Shown: piece by piece, positions 1 to 8,440 of the stretch
How positions within the stretch are numbered: the stretch's first letter is position 1
Layout: each line of letters opens with the position of its first letter
DNA from: Cysteiniphilum marinum
GTDB taxonomy: Bacteria > Pseudomonadota > Gammaproteobacteria > Francisellales > Francisellaceae
DNA: 64,000 nucleotides
Direction: 5' to 3'
Assembly (NCBI RefSeq): GCF_014857925.1
Contig: NZ_JACYVZ010000006.1
Span: 62,001 to 126,000 of the forward strand
Position numbers and translations under genes: made by a program
The notes under the pieces: generated by a model
What the model saw: only the letters and a program-made list of their open reading frames with translations
What the model was told of the DNA's origin: nothing
Database searches by the model: none

Positions 1-429
1 ACCAAATGAAATCGTGATGCAATCAAATGTATTATCAGCAAAGGGTAAACACTCAGCGTTGGCTTGGACGTATTCGATATTGTCAACACAACCACGATTG
101 GTTAATTTCTCACGACCAACATTTAGCATTGACGCATTGATGTCACTTAATACTACTTTGCCATGATCACCAACTTTTTGGGTAAATTGATAAGCCAAAT
201 CACCCGTGCCACCTGCTAGATCAAGAACTTTTTGACCTGACTTGATTGAGGCTTTTTGAATGGCAATTTTCTTCCATAAACGATGCACACCAAATGACAT
301 CACGTCATTCATAATGTCATATTTTGCTGCCACCGAATGAAAGACATCGGCAACCTTTTGCTGTTTGTCTTCCCAGTTGACTTCTTCAAAGCCAAAGTGC
401 GTGGTTTGATCGTGTGATTTTTTATGCAT
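1..429 (-). CDS. ubiE: Demethylmenaquinone/ubiquinone C-methyltransferase UbiE, 3' part beyond window
   Basis: SAM-dependent C-methyltransferase of ubiquinone/menaquinone synthesis. The first 143 residues are readable from the ATG at 429-427; the rest lies outside the window. The start [17 protein letters not shown] is followed by the family block [20 protein letters not shown] and the SAM-binding glycine motif [12 protein letters not shown], both hallmarks of UbiE/COQ5. The usual family length is about 250 residues. It is a third ubiquinone gene in the window beside ubiG and ubiK, but it is not in an operon with them. A repeat remnant lies just upstream of its start. Confidence 0.95.
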   Translation of the reverse strand, partial: MHKKSHDQTTHFGFEEVNWEDKQQKVADVFHSVAAKYDIMNDVMSFGVHRLWKKIAIQKASIKSGQKVLDLAGGTGDLAYQFTQKVGDHGKVVLSDINASMLNVGREKLTNRGCVDNIEYVQANAECLPFADNTFDCITISFG

Positions 430-470
430 AAGATAAATGAGCGAAGCTTATTATTGCTAGGCAGTATATA

Positions 471-505
471 CCCATAAGAAGCTATTTTACAGCGTTTCTT
501 GGCTT
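471..505. repeat. Solo end of the family A palindromic repeat
   Basis: After TATA, the sequence CCCATAAGAAGC, TATTTTACAGCGTTTCTTG matches the left terminus of the complete family A copies at 39420 and 55339 (CCGCCCATAAGCC, ATTTTACAGCATTTCTG). The similarity stops near 505. No central stem and no right end follow, so this is a remnant or a diverged copy between ubiE and the next gene. Confidence 0.5.
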
Positions 506-545
506 GCTGTTGTGTGCTAGGTTATTGTTCATGTCAAATCTTTGA

Positions 546-2102
546 TTATCTTTCAATAACCTCAAAACCATTGATTGTCCGTAAATTAGAGTCAAATGAA
601 ATGCCTACTTGGTAGATTGGCAACTCAAGATGAGTAAACTTCAATGCATAGTTTTTATCGATAATCTGCTGTACAGCTTTTGCTGCTAAGTCCTCACCTT
701 GACTAACTTTAAACTCAAAAATAATAACCTTTTTACCTGTGATAATAATCGACATATCAATACGACCTTCAGAAGTATGATCTTCTAGTTTAACATCATA
801 ACCAAGGGCGGCAAAATAGCTATAAATAATCGCGCAATAATAACCTTCATAGCGATGTAATGGTGTTTTGCTATAGTAATCATAAGGAATGCTACTATAA
901 AAGCTTTGAATGGCTTTAGCGAATTGCTGCCAATCATCGCTTAATAGTGCACGGTTAATGGCAAGCTGATTGGCAGTGGCATCTTCCTGAGTAATCCCAA
1001 TTTTGGTCAGTTGTCTATTTAGGGCTGTTTTCACTTCAAAATTTGGATAGCCTAAACGATACCAAAGATCTTGACCAAAATAAAACTGCTCTTTTATCGT
1101 TAGATAGCCGCTTTGCAGCATTAATGCAGCAATTGGAGTATTGTTAACATCAATGCTATTTAACGCATCAGGCGTTGCTTCATAATTTTCAAGCTCAGGA
1201 ATGATGTCACGGCGTTTGCTGATGAGCTTGATTAAAAAAGTGGGTGTGCCAGTTTCAAACCAGTAACTTTGATATTGTTGATTTCTGAAAAACAGCAAGA
1301 TATCAAAAGGGTTATAGACTTTTTGCTTTTCAGAACCTGCAAAATTATAGCCGTTGTACCATGCTTTGAGTTTGCCCAGATCAATATCGTGTAGATAGTC
1401 ATCAAAGGTTTTTTCTAACTCCTCTTGGGTGTAGCCACATAGATCAGCAAATCGTGATTGGAAGGAAATGTCCTCCAAGTTGTTTAAACCACTAAACAGG
1501 CTGACTTTAGAAAACTTAGACACTCCAGTTAAAAAGACAAAGCGTAAACAGGCATCGTTGTCTTTGATCACACTATAAAGTCCTTTGAGAATCTCGCGAT
1601 TGCGTAGTGCTTTACTAGGCTCGCTAATGACATCAAGAATAGGTTTGTCGTATTCATCAACTAAGAATACAACGCGTTGATTATATTTTTGATATAAGGT
1701 TTTAATGAGCTGATCAAGTTGCAGATCATAGTGTGTACTGGTGTCTAGTTCAACGTCATAGCGCTGAGCATTATCACTTAGCTCACGACTAATCCATTGT
1801 AGTAAGGATTCTTCAGAAAACACGGCCCTAGATCGTCCAAAGCTAAAATGAACGACAGGAAACACTTCATTAAAATCCCATTTATCTTCTATGTATAAGC
1901 CTTTAAACAGTTCATGTTTGCCAAGAAACAGCTGCTTTAAGGTGTCAATAGTTAAGCTTTTACCAAAGCGTCGTGGGCGAGATAGAAAGTAATAGGCATC
2001 TTGTTCAATTAAATTAAGTAGATGCTTGGTTTTATCAACATAAATCATATTGGGTTGACGCATTTTCTCAAGGGTTGAGTAGCCAATCGGTAATTTTTTC
2101 AT
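546..2102 (-). CDS. AAA-ATPase-like / PD-(D/E)XK protein (DUF1703 family)
   Basis: This 518-residue protein has the family opening LPIGYSTLEKMRQPNMIYVDKT, in which a short N-terminal block precedes a Walker-A-like RPRRFGKSL at about residue 42 and a Walker-B-like VVFLVDEYDKPI at about 143. The C-terminus holds a PD-(D/E)XK signature: GRIDMSIIITGKK then VIIFEFKV. Such proteins are common and variably present in bacteria, often in many copies. Their role is not established, and nuclease or toxin-like activities are guesses. It stands alone on the minus strand. A second, unrelated ATPase with a PD-(D/E)XK-like end is at 60126. Confidence 0.85.
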   Translation of the reverse strand: MKKLPIGYSTLEKMRQPNMIYVDKTKHLLNLIEQDAYYFLSRPRRFGKSLTIDTLKQLFLGKHELFKGLYIEDKWDFNEVFPVVHFSFGRSRAVFSEESLLQWISRELSDNAQRYDVELDTSTHYDLQLDQLIKTLYQKYNQRVVFLVDEYDKPILDVISEPSKALRNREILKGLYSVIKDNDACLRFVFLTGVSKFSKVSLFSGLNNLEDISFQSRFADLCGYTQEELEKTFDDYLHDIDLGKLKAWYNGYNFAGSEKQKVYNPFDILLFFRNQQYQSYWFETGTPTFLIKLISKRRDIIPELENYEATPDALNSIDVNNTPIAALMLQSGYLTIKEQFYFGQDLWYRLGYPNFEVKTALNRQLTKIGITQEDATANQLAINRALLSDDWQQFAKAIQSFYSSIPYDYYSKTPLHRYEGYYCAIIYSYFAALGYDVKLEDHTSEGRIDMSIIITGKKVIIFEFKVSQGEDLAAKAVQQIIDKNYALKFTHLELPIYQVGISFDSNLRTINGFEVIER

Positions 2103-2394
2103 GCGTTATTATGTCTTTAGGTAAAACCATTACTGACATAGAGTGTAGCAAAGAACGCGTAACTTAGAAATAGTCATAGCTTGAGTTCTCTAAAGAGTCG
2201 TTTATGACAAAACTGGATTGCTATGCATTTAAAAATGCAATGTTATAATTTTAGTAAAGCAGAACCAATAAACAGATAAAAAGATACTAATGATCAATGA
2301 TATAGAACAACTGATCAATTTATCCTTGATTTAATGAGCCTTTATATGCACAATGGCGCCTGTTCTTTAAATTGATATACAAGGATAGGTTGTT

Positions 2395-2919
2395 ATGAGT
2401 ACAAAGATTTTCGCTTATGTTTTTGCTGGCGCACTAGCGGTGACAAGCTGTAGCTATGCAAATAGTCAGTCAACACAAAATGAGCAAGCAACACGTACTG
2501 GTTTCTTTTTAGCGCCTGCGGTTGGTGTGTTAACAAATAGTGGCACAGGATATAAAACATCGCCAGAGTTAACGTTTAGCTTTGGATATAGTTTTAGTCC
2601 TTACTTTTCAATTAAGGCGGGCAGTATTCTGTTTGCAGCGCGGAGTGAAGACAGTGCGCAAAGTACAAAATTTAGTACTTATACACGAGCTGATGTAGTG
2701 TTTTCAATACCAACACAAACGCTTTTTACACCTTATGTACTTTTTGGCGTTGGCAAACTTAGTATGGTGCATACTGAGTTTGCATCAAATGTTGGTGTTG
2801 GTGTGGCTTATACATTAAGTCAAAACTTTGCTTTAACCGCAAACTATCGCAATATCATCCCAGCAAAAACTAGCGGGACAATGAATCTATTTGATATTGG
2901 ATTTGTGCATTATTTCTAG
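2395..2919 (+). CDS. Small outer-membrane beta-barrel protein
   Basis: The 174 residues start with a signal peptide (MSTKIFAYVFAGALAVTSCSYA). Alternating aromatic/polar strands follow, ending in a C-terminal IGFVHYF whose last residue is Phe, as expected for a BAM-recognised barrel. The size fits an eight-stranded OmpA/OmpW-like barrel. Specific homology is not recognised. It faces another barrel protein at 2953 in a convergent pair with only 33 bp between stops. A TATAAT at 2244-2249 about 140 bp upstream could be its -10 box, but no good -35 is seen. Confidence 0.7.
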   Translation: MSTKIFAYVFAGALAVTSCSYANSQSTQNEQATRTGFFLAPAVGVLTNSGTGYKTSPELTFSFGYSFSPYFSIKAGSILFAARSEDSAQSTKFSTYTRADVVFSIPTQTLFTPYVLFGVGKLSMVHTEFASNVGVGVAYTLSQNFALTANYRNIIPAKTSGTMNLFDIGFVHYF

Positions 2920-2952
2920 TGGTGTTAATGAATCCCTTGGTCCCTTGAAGCG

Positions 2953-3822
2953 TTAGAAAATATAAGAAATACCGACTTGTAAAGTATTGACGGATAGTAC
3001 TTTTGAGTTTGAGAAAAGGTGATCATATTCCAGATTTAAACCAATACCATTGGTAAATAGATAACCAGCCTCAGCGCCAATACGCGGAGCAATACTATTG
3101 CCGATGCCGTTTGTCGCTTGGCCAGTCGGTGTTGACTGACTGTTTCTAACATAAGCAACCCCTGCCTTGCCAGTCACATTAAAGCCAGATTGGAATAGAT
3201 ATTTAGCTCTAAGCATTGCATTTATATTCCAACTTTTATAATCTACCGAATCTTTTGAGACTTTACCATCATAGTTAAAGCCAAGCTCAAAACCAGCTAA
3301 GAAACCTTTGGTGAAATGCCAATCATAACCAGCCTTTAATCCACCTGAGGCTGAGTTGCCTTTGCTGCCAATATTGGACATCCCAACTGTGGCACCCATA
3401 AAGAATCCGGCAAACTCATAAGGCAAAATTCTTGGTGAAGGTGGTACTTTGCTATAGTTAAACTGATCAGGGAAAGTTAGATCATAAATAAGTTTCTTCG
3501 TGCGCGGGTTATAGATCTTAACATGCGTTGATGGCTGATTAATAACAACATAGCCTTGATCCCAGGAAATAATCGGTGCATCACCATCACCTAGCTGATC
3601 GACTAGAATCAACGGCATATTATGGTTTGTTACCGTTGGTGGAAATTTAATATAGGTTTTACCTTGATCGACAAAACCCAACATTGGTTTATAGGTCGAG
3701 TCTGAGGAGACCGTTTTGACATCAAAATTAAAATTTGTCGAAGGCAGAGAGACATCATCCGCCAACGCCGCACCCAAGCACGAAGTCACTAATAGTGAAG
3801 TAACAATGCTTTTTTTCCACAT
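2953..3822 (-). CDS. VirB9/TrbG-like domain fused to an outer-membrane beta-barrel
   Basis: A signal peptide (MWKKSIVTSLLVTSCLGAALA) precedes a region of about 100 residues that looks like the VirB9/TrbG C-terminal beta-sandwich: the block DQGKTYIKFPP, then a value line and GYVVINQPSTHVKIYNPRT. From about residue 135 the protein becomes a barrel (FAGFFMGATVGMSNIGS through LQVGISYIF, terminal Phe). I chose the ATG at 3822. A GGAAG lies about 10 nt upstream and the signal peptide starts there, whereas the longer frame from 3846 has no ribosome site and adds MRYGSYLI. The remainder of a type IV secretion system is not near it. The VirB9 resemblance is by eye and needs a profile search. Confidence 0.65.
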   Translation of the reverse strand: MWKKSIVTSLLVTSCLGAALADDVSLPSTNFNFDVKTVSSDSTYKPMLGFVDQGKTYIKFPPTVTNHNMPLILVDQLGDGDAPIISWDQGYVVINQPSTHVKIYNPRTKKLIYDLTFPDQFNYSKVPPSPRILPYEFAGFFMGATVGMSNIGSKGNSASGGLKAGYDWHFTKGFLAGFELGFNYDGKVSKDSVDYKSWNINAMLRAKYLFQSGFNVTGKAGVAYVRNSQSTPTGQATNGIGNSIAPRIGAEAGYLFTNGIGLNLEYDHLFSNSKVLSVNTLQVGISYIF

Positions 3823-3908
3823 AATAAGATAGCTTCCATATCGCATAATTTTCTAGAGTATAGACACAATAGATAACGAGCTCAAACGGATTATGCCGAA
3901 TTTCTGGA

Positions 3909-4109
3909 TTATTTGGTTTTATAAATTTGTTTTAATAAGCTTAAGCAGTACAGTGATGCAAGGCCAATAATCACATAAGCGATTTTTTGCCAAGTTGGTG
4001 AGCTATGGAAAATGCTAGTAATCATATTGAAGTTAAAAACCGATGAAGTAAACCAGTTGAAGCCGCCGATAATCGTCAGTAGCATCAGTAATGTGTTTAA
4101 AAAGCGCAT
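3909..4109 (-). CDS. DUF378 family small membrane protein
   Basis: The 66 residues contain two membrane segments (about 5-27 and 43-61) and the family pattern LLTIIGGFNWF near the start and AYVIIGLASLYCL near the end, typical of DUF378/YuzA proteins. Function is unknown. A strong ribosome site AAGGAG stands 6 nt before the ATG. It sits behind the rimO terminator, so it has its own transcript or depends on readthrough. Confidence 0.8.
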   Translation of the reverse strand: MRFLNTLLMLLTIIGGFNWFTSSVFNFNMITSIFHSSPTWQKIAYVIIGLASLYCLSLLKQIYKTK

Positions 4110-4131
4110 AATATCTCCTTATGGCGTTTAT

Positions 4132-4179
4132 TAATAAAAAACAAACAGGTTTTTGTTTTGGAAACAACCTAACCTGTTT
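4132..4179 (-). terminator. Rho-independent terminator after rimO
   Basis: Read on the minus strand, AAACAGGTT and AACCTGTTT-type arms (4171-4179 and 4143-4151) enclose a smaller stem and are followed by GTTTTTTATT. The position, directly past the rimO stop and before the DUF378 gene, fits an intrinsic terminator for rimO. Confidence 0.75.
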
Positions 4180-4238
4180 GCGATTTTAATTTAATTAATA
4201 TATAAAAAACAGTGCTTCATTGCTTTAGCTATAGAAGT

Positions 4239-5570
4239 TTATTGCGAATTCGCCTTCAATCTTGCAAATAGATCATGCTCATTAGCAGCAAAAATCTCAA
4301 CGTTTACGAACACACCTTTGGCAATACCTTTGTGATGATTAACATCTTCAATAATGACAACACCATCAACTTCTGGTGCATCGTATTGTGTGCGTGCTAA
4401 TGCAATATTCTCATCATGACGAATCTCATCGATGATAACTTTCTGAATAGTTCCAATATGACGTTGCAACCGTTTAGCACTGATTTTTGATTGCACTGTC
4501 ATAAAGCGTTCAAGGCGCTGTTGTTTAACCTCTTCTGGAACTAAATCAGGTAAATCGTTGGCTTTAGCACCTTCAACTTCAGAATAAGTAAAGCAACCCA
4601 CGCGATCAAGTTCAGCTTCTTCTAGGAAGTTTAATAGCGTCATAAAGTCTTCTTCGGTTTCTCCTGGAAAGCCGACGATAAATGTACTGCGAATGGTAAG
4701 CTCAGGACAAATCGCACGCCAACGCTTAATCGCTTCAAGCGTGTTTGTCGCATTTGCAGGACGCTTCATCAGCTTTAAAATACGTGGCGAGGCATGTTGA
4801 AAAGGAATATCCAAATAAGGTGCGATTTTACCTTCAGCCATTAAGGAAATCACTTTATCAACATGTGGATAAGGATAGACATAATGCATGCGAATCCAAA
4901 CACCTAAGGTTGATAAGGCACGCGCTAAATCGATAAAACGACTTTGGTAGATTTCATCATTCCATTTAGCCTCAGCATATTTGATATCAACACCATAAGC
5001 ACTAGTATCTTGTGAGATGACCAAGAGCTCTTTGACACCTGCGTTAACAAGGCGTTTTGCTTCAAGCATGACATCATCAAGTTTACGTGAGCTTAGCTTG
5101 CCGCGAATATCGGGAATAATGCAGAAAGTGCAGCTATTATTACATCCTTCAGAGATCTTAAGATACGCATAGTGCCTTGGTGTAAGTTTTATACCCTGAG
5201 CAGGGACCAGTGAAGTAAAGGCATGATGTTCAATCGGCAGATTATCATGTACGGCTTTGACAAGGTTCTCATAATCTTGAGGACCTGAAATACCCAAAAC
5301 ATTAGGGTACTTCTCACGAATCATGTCTGATTTTTTGCCCAAGCAACCAGTCACTAAGACTTTGCCATTTTCATCAAGGGCTTCACCTATCGCCTCAAGC
5401 GACTCTTCAATAGCCGAGTTTAGAAAACCGCAGGTGTTTACAACGACCAAATCGGCATGGCTATAATCAGCAGCGATCTCATAACCGTCGGTTTTTAATT
5501 TTGTAATAATACGTTCAGAATCAACTAAATTTTTAGGACAGCCTAAGCTGACAAAGCCAATTTTTGGCAT
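4239..5570 (-). CDS. rimO: Ribosomal protein S12 methylthiotransferase RimO
   Basis: Radical-SAM enzyme that adds a methylthio group to the conserved Asp of ribosomal protein S12. The N-terminal UPF0004 domain carries the three cluster cysteines ([30 protein letters not shown]). The radical-SAM CxxxCxxC is in [12 protein letters not shown], and a TRAM domain ends the protein ([11 protein letters not shown] region). The ATG at 5570 (MPKIGFVS) has AGG 6 nt upstream and is preferred over the in-frame ATG at 5582. With 443 residues it has the family's usual length. It lies just downstream of the nitrilase-like gene on the same strand. Confidence 0.96.
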   Translation of the reverse strand: MPKIGFVSLGCPKNLVDSERIITKLKTDGYEIAADYSHADLVVVNTCGFLNSAIEESLEAIGEALDENGKVLVTGCLGKKSDMIREKYPNVLGISGPQDYENLVKAVHDNLPIEHHAFTSLVPAQGIKLTPRHYAYLKISEGCNNSCTFCIIPDIRGKLSSRKLDDVMLEAKRLVNAGVKELLVISQDTSAYGVDIKYAEAKWNDEIYQSRFIDLARALSTLGVWIRMHYVYPYPHVDKVISLMAEGKIAPYLDIPFQHASPRILKLMKRPANATNTLEAIKRWRAICPELTIRSTFIVGFPGETEEDFMTLLNFLEEAELDRVGCFTYSEVEGAKANDLPDLVPEEVKQQRLERFMTVQSKISAKRLQRHIGTIQKVIIDEIRHDENIALARTQYDAPEVDGVVIIEDVNHHKGIAKGVFVNVEIFAANEHDLFARLKANSQ

Positions 5571-5603
5571 GGTTACCTGCATATAAATACCTTGAGCTTA
5601 ATT

Positions 5604-6419
5604 TTATCTGCGGTATTGTAACTGGAATGGATTTTGATCAAAACAAATATTTTTAAAATATTTTGTATCAATCTCGGCATAGAGTAATTGCTCTCCCATT
5701 TCGATGCGCTGCGCAAGTTGTCCATTGTGATCAATAACCATACTATTGCCATGAAAAAGCAAATCTGCATCCTCATGAATGCCACTTTGATTAGCAGCAA
5801 GAATCATACTACTGTTTTCAAGCGCACGTGCTTTAAGAAGTGTCATCCAAGCATGCGCGCCCATATCTTGAGTAAATGCCGCACTCACTGCGAATATATC
5901 GGCACCTTGTTTCTTCAAGTAGCGAAAAACTTCAGGCAAAAATAAATCGTAAGTGGAAATCAAACCAATATTGGCAAACGGTGTTTTAATCACTTTAACC
6001 ATTTCACCATATTCTTGATCTTGTAGTAAGCTATGCGTCCATTGAAAGGCACAAGGCAGGGTGGGCGCCAAATGATAATAGACTTCATATAAATCACCAG
6101 TACTATTATAAACGACACTTGCTAAATAGTATTTTTCTTTGCTGTACTCTGACACAATGGGGATGCCGCTGGCGATAATCCAAATATTATTATCATGACT
6201 TAATTTCTGTAGATAATCTTGAATACGTCCTTCGCCGAGAATCTCTTTATTGATTTCATAGTCTGATGAGTTCATTGACAACAGTGCACAGCGATCAGGA
6301 AAGATAATCAGTTTAGCACCACTATCAGCTGCGCGCTCAATCATCCGTTTCAAGCAAAGCAAGTTAACGCCAACTGCCATACATGCATTGATTTGAGCGA
6401 TTGCAATCTTTGTCATCAT
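5604..6419 (-). CDS. Carbon-nitrogen hydrolase (nitrilase) fold with a lost catalytic triad
   Basis: The 271 residues follow the nitrilase-superfamily fold (MTKIAIAQINACMAVGVN, then IIFPDRCAL, then DLFLPEVFRYLKKQGADIF). All three catalytic positions are changed. Glu of the FPE motif is Asp42, Lys of the KxHL motif is Tyr in VYYHLAPT, and the nucleophile Cys of the ICYD motif is Thr in ISTYDLFLPE. In contrast, the second nitrilase of the window (53310) keeps E, K and C. The frame is open and full length, so it may be a retained pseudoenzyme rather than a decaying gene. It precedes rimO on the same strand. A second ATG at 6416 is an equally good start. Confidence 0.75.
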   Translation of the reverse strand: MMTKIAIAQINACMAVGVNLLCLKRMIERAADSGAKLIIFPDRCALLSMNSSDYEINKEILGEGRIQDYLQKLSHDNNIWIIASGIPIVSEYSKEKYYLASVVYNSTGDLYEVYYHLAPTLPCAFQWTHSLLQDQEYGEMVKVIKTPFANIGLISTYDLFLPEVFRYLKKQGADIFAVSAAFTQDMGAHAWMTLLKARALENSSMILAANQSGIHEDADLLFHGNSMVIDHNGQLAQRIEMGEQLLYAEIDTKYFKNICFDQNPFQLQYRR

Positions 6420-6518
6420 ATCCCTGCTGTCCTTAAAGCTATGGGGGTAGTATATAACTCAATCAAGCAACAATAAAGCAGTAGTTAAGCGCGCATTAAG
6501 ATATTTTTTTGTAAAAAA

Positions 6519-6586
6519 GCAAAAAAGATAAAAAAGATAAAAAAGATAAAAAAGGGGGTTGCGTATTTTAATATGCTGCTATACTA
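6519..6586 (+). promoter_or_regulatory. Promoter with helically phased A-tracts
   Basis: A 9-bp unit (AAAAAGATA) is repeated about three and a half times between roughly 6521 and 6553. This places A-tracts near one helical turn apart, so intrinsic bending or an UP-element effect is expected. Directly downstream are TTGCGT and TATACT spaced by 15 bp, a possible sigma-70 promoter reading into the gene at 6676. The unit repeats could change number by slippage and alter promoter strength. This is inference from sequence only. Confidence 0.5.
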
Positions 6587-6600
6587 AGGATAGGTAAGGT

Positions 6601-6655
6601 GTTAGCTGCGCTGGAAGCATAGGGCTAACAGGCGGCGCAGGGCCATGCGGCTAAC
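6601..6655 (+). promoter_or_regulatory. Leader with two mutually exclusive hairpins
   Basis: One 5' arm, GTTAGCTGC at 6601-6609, can pair with GGCTAAC at 6623-6629 (short form) or with GCGGCTAAC at 6647-6655 (nine pairs, one G-U). The two pairings exclude each other, and the ribosome site AGGAGG (6662-6667) follows at once. This arrangement could regulate translation of the downstream gene. It fits no riboswitch class I know. Confidence 0.35.
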
Positions 6656-6675
6656 CAACAATAGGAGGATGCGCT

Positions 6676-7122
6676 ATGACTACGTCAATCGATCAATTGT
6701 TTACCAAGCAACAACGCATTCATTTCGACAGTTGCTGTCAGTATTTTGAATTAGCTTTATCTTATTTCGGCTATAACGTACAAGCGCAATGCTGCATTGA
6801 TGACAAGAAAAAAGTTGTCCTTTATGCGGTGAATGTCTTTTACCAAGGGCAACAACGTCAGGTGTTTACCGCATTAACACTCGATGAATTCTACAAAAAA
6901 ATGGAGTTAGTCTACCAGCTATATATGTATGCCAAAGATCATCAAACCGATTTTGATGAAGCTTTGGATTATTACCTTGACGAATATCAACAGTTTATTG
7001 CGGTTCAAGGTGAAATCGATGATTTACTTAACTGGCAAGACTTCATTGATGAAGAACTCGGAAAAACCAATAGCTATAGTTACGATATGGTCTTGAGTAG
7101 TGAGAACAGAACGTTGCATTAG
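6676..7122 (+). CDS. Hypothetical acidic soluble protein
   Basis: The 148 residues show no family I recognise. It starts MTTSIDQLFTKQQRIHF, has a Cys pair (QCCIDDKKK) in a beta-type N-terminal half, and a helical acidic C-terminal half (FDEALDYYLDEYQQF). There is no signal peptide or membrane segment. A perfect AGGAGG stands 8 nt before the ATG, and the promoter and leader upstream are elaborate, so it is probably well expressed. Its last 4 bases overlap the 3' end of the convergent permease gene. Confidence 0.7.
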   Translation: MTTSIDQLFTKQQRIHFDSCCQYFELALSYFGYNVQAQCCIDDKKKVVLYAVNVFYQGQQRQVFTALTLDEFYKKMELVYQLYMYAKDHQTDFDEALDYYLDEYQQFIAVQGEIDDLLNWQDFIDEELGKTNSYSYDMVLSSENRTLH

Positions 7123-8321
7123 AGTGTTGGTAATACATTAAATAACGTTAATATTTCAAGCAGAATCATCGCGCCAGCGATTAGTAAAATAATCCCAAGA
7201 TAAGTTTTGCTTAGGAGGTGGTTTTTATTTTGACGCGTACGAATAACCCAAGTCATTGCAGCGGGCAATCCAATTAATAGAATTGCAACAAAAATGCTGG
7301 CGTAGCCTAATGCAATAATAAAGCCTTGAGGATAAAAAACAGCAAATAAAAATGGAGGCAAGAACGTAATCACGAAAACAGCTATTTTATTGATATGTGT
7401 TGGTCGTTGTAGCCGATATGTATCACGGTTAAAATCAAACAGTCCCAAAGTGACACCCAAAAAGGAGGTGGTTATTGCAACTGATTCAAATAAATAGGCA
7501 AAGCTACCAATATGTGTACTGTGGTAGCTGCCAACAATCCCTGCCGAGGTATTGCCACTTTGAATGATACTTTGGAAGCTTTCAGAGCCATAGATAGGAA
7601 TCGATCCAAGTGTGCATAAGACCCATAGAAGATAAATGACTAAGGGAATAAAACTGCCAAAAATAATGGCTTTACGTAAAGTTGCACGATCAGAATTAAC
7701 GTAACTGCGCAGTGTTGGAATGATATGATGAAAACCAAAGGAGGTGATTAAAATCGGGAATGTAATCCAGATAAAATTGAATGAACGTGTTTCAACATCA
7801 AGCAAAGTCTGCTGAATGCTTGGCACGATCGCAACAACAAAGGCGAAGAATGCCAGAAATTTAATAAGCATTAATGCCTTATTGGCATGATCAACGGCAC
7901 GCGTGCCAATATAGACAAAAAAACCAAGAATCAAAATAAAAATCGCACTATTTACTGCATTAGGTAAATATAGTCCTACTCTATTTAAACCACTGGCAAC
8001 AAGGTTGCCGCCACCTGCACTATAAGCTGCTGTTAACGAATAAAGTAATAATAGGTATGAAACCCATGTAATAAGTTGTCCTGTTTTGCCTAAAGTTGCA
8101 TGTGCCATACGGCTAAAGTTCGTGCCATTTGACATGGCAAGATTAACTTCAGCTAACAGCAAAGCGGTGAGCATCATAACAAACCAAACAACGATCAAGA
8201 GCAAACTTGCTAACCAAAAGCCACAAGCAGCAACTGTAGCAGGAATGGCAAGCATCCCCGCACCAACACTTGTGCCAGTGATGATCATAGCAGAGCCAAA
8301 TCCGCGTGAAGATAACGACAT
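7119..8321 (-). CDS. Aromatic amino-acid permease (TyrP/Mtr type, HAAAP family)
   Basis: Inner-membrane proton-coupled permease for tyrosine or tryptophan. The 400 residues form about 11 membrane segments. The N-terminus has the substrate-loop block GSAMIITGTSVGAGMLAIP, which defines the family, followed by FGFHHIIPTL-type loop residues (SFGFHHIIPTLRSYV). TyrP and Mtr cannot be told apart by eye. It is a single gene on the minus strand. The codon at 8321 begins MSLSSRGFGS; no strong ribosome site is visible. Confidence 0.9.
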   Translation of the reverse strand: MSLSSRGFGSAMIITGTSVGAGMLAIPATVAACGFWLASLLLIVVWFVMMLTALLLAEVNLAMSNGTNFSRMAHATLGKTGQLITWVSYLLLLYSLTAAYSAGGGNLVASGLNRVGLYLPNAVNSAIFILILGFFVYIGTRAVDHANKALMLIKFLAFFAFVVAIVPSIQQTLLDVETRSFNFIWITFPILITSFGFHHIIPTLRSYVNSDRATLRKAIIFGSFIPLVIYLLWVLCTLGSIPIYGSESFQSIIQSGNTSAGIVGSYHSTHIGSFAYLFESVAITTSFLGVTLGLFDFNRDTYRLQRPTHINKIAVFVITFLPPFLFAVFYPQGFIIALGYASIFVAILLIGLPAAMTWVIRTRQNKNHLLSKTYLGIILLIAGAMILLEILTLFNVLPTL

Positions 8322-8440
8322 AATTATTTCTAATGGATAATCTAAGGTTCAGGCATTGTAACGATGAATCAAAGCTTCAGCAATGTTGTTAGTCATTGAT
8401 TAATGGTTTCGTTGTTTAAGGGTAACCATATTGCTTACAA

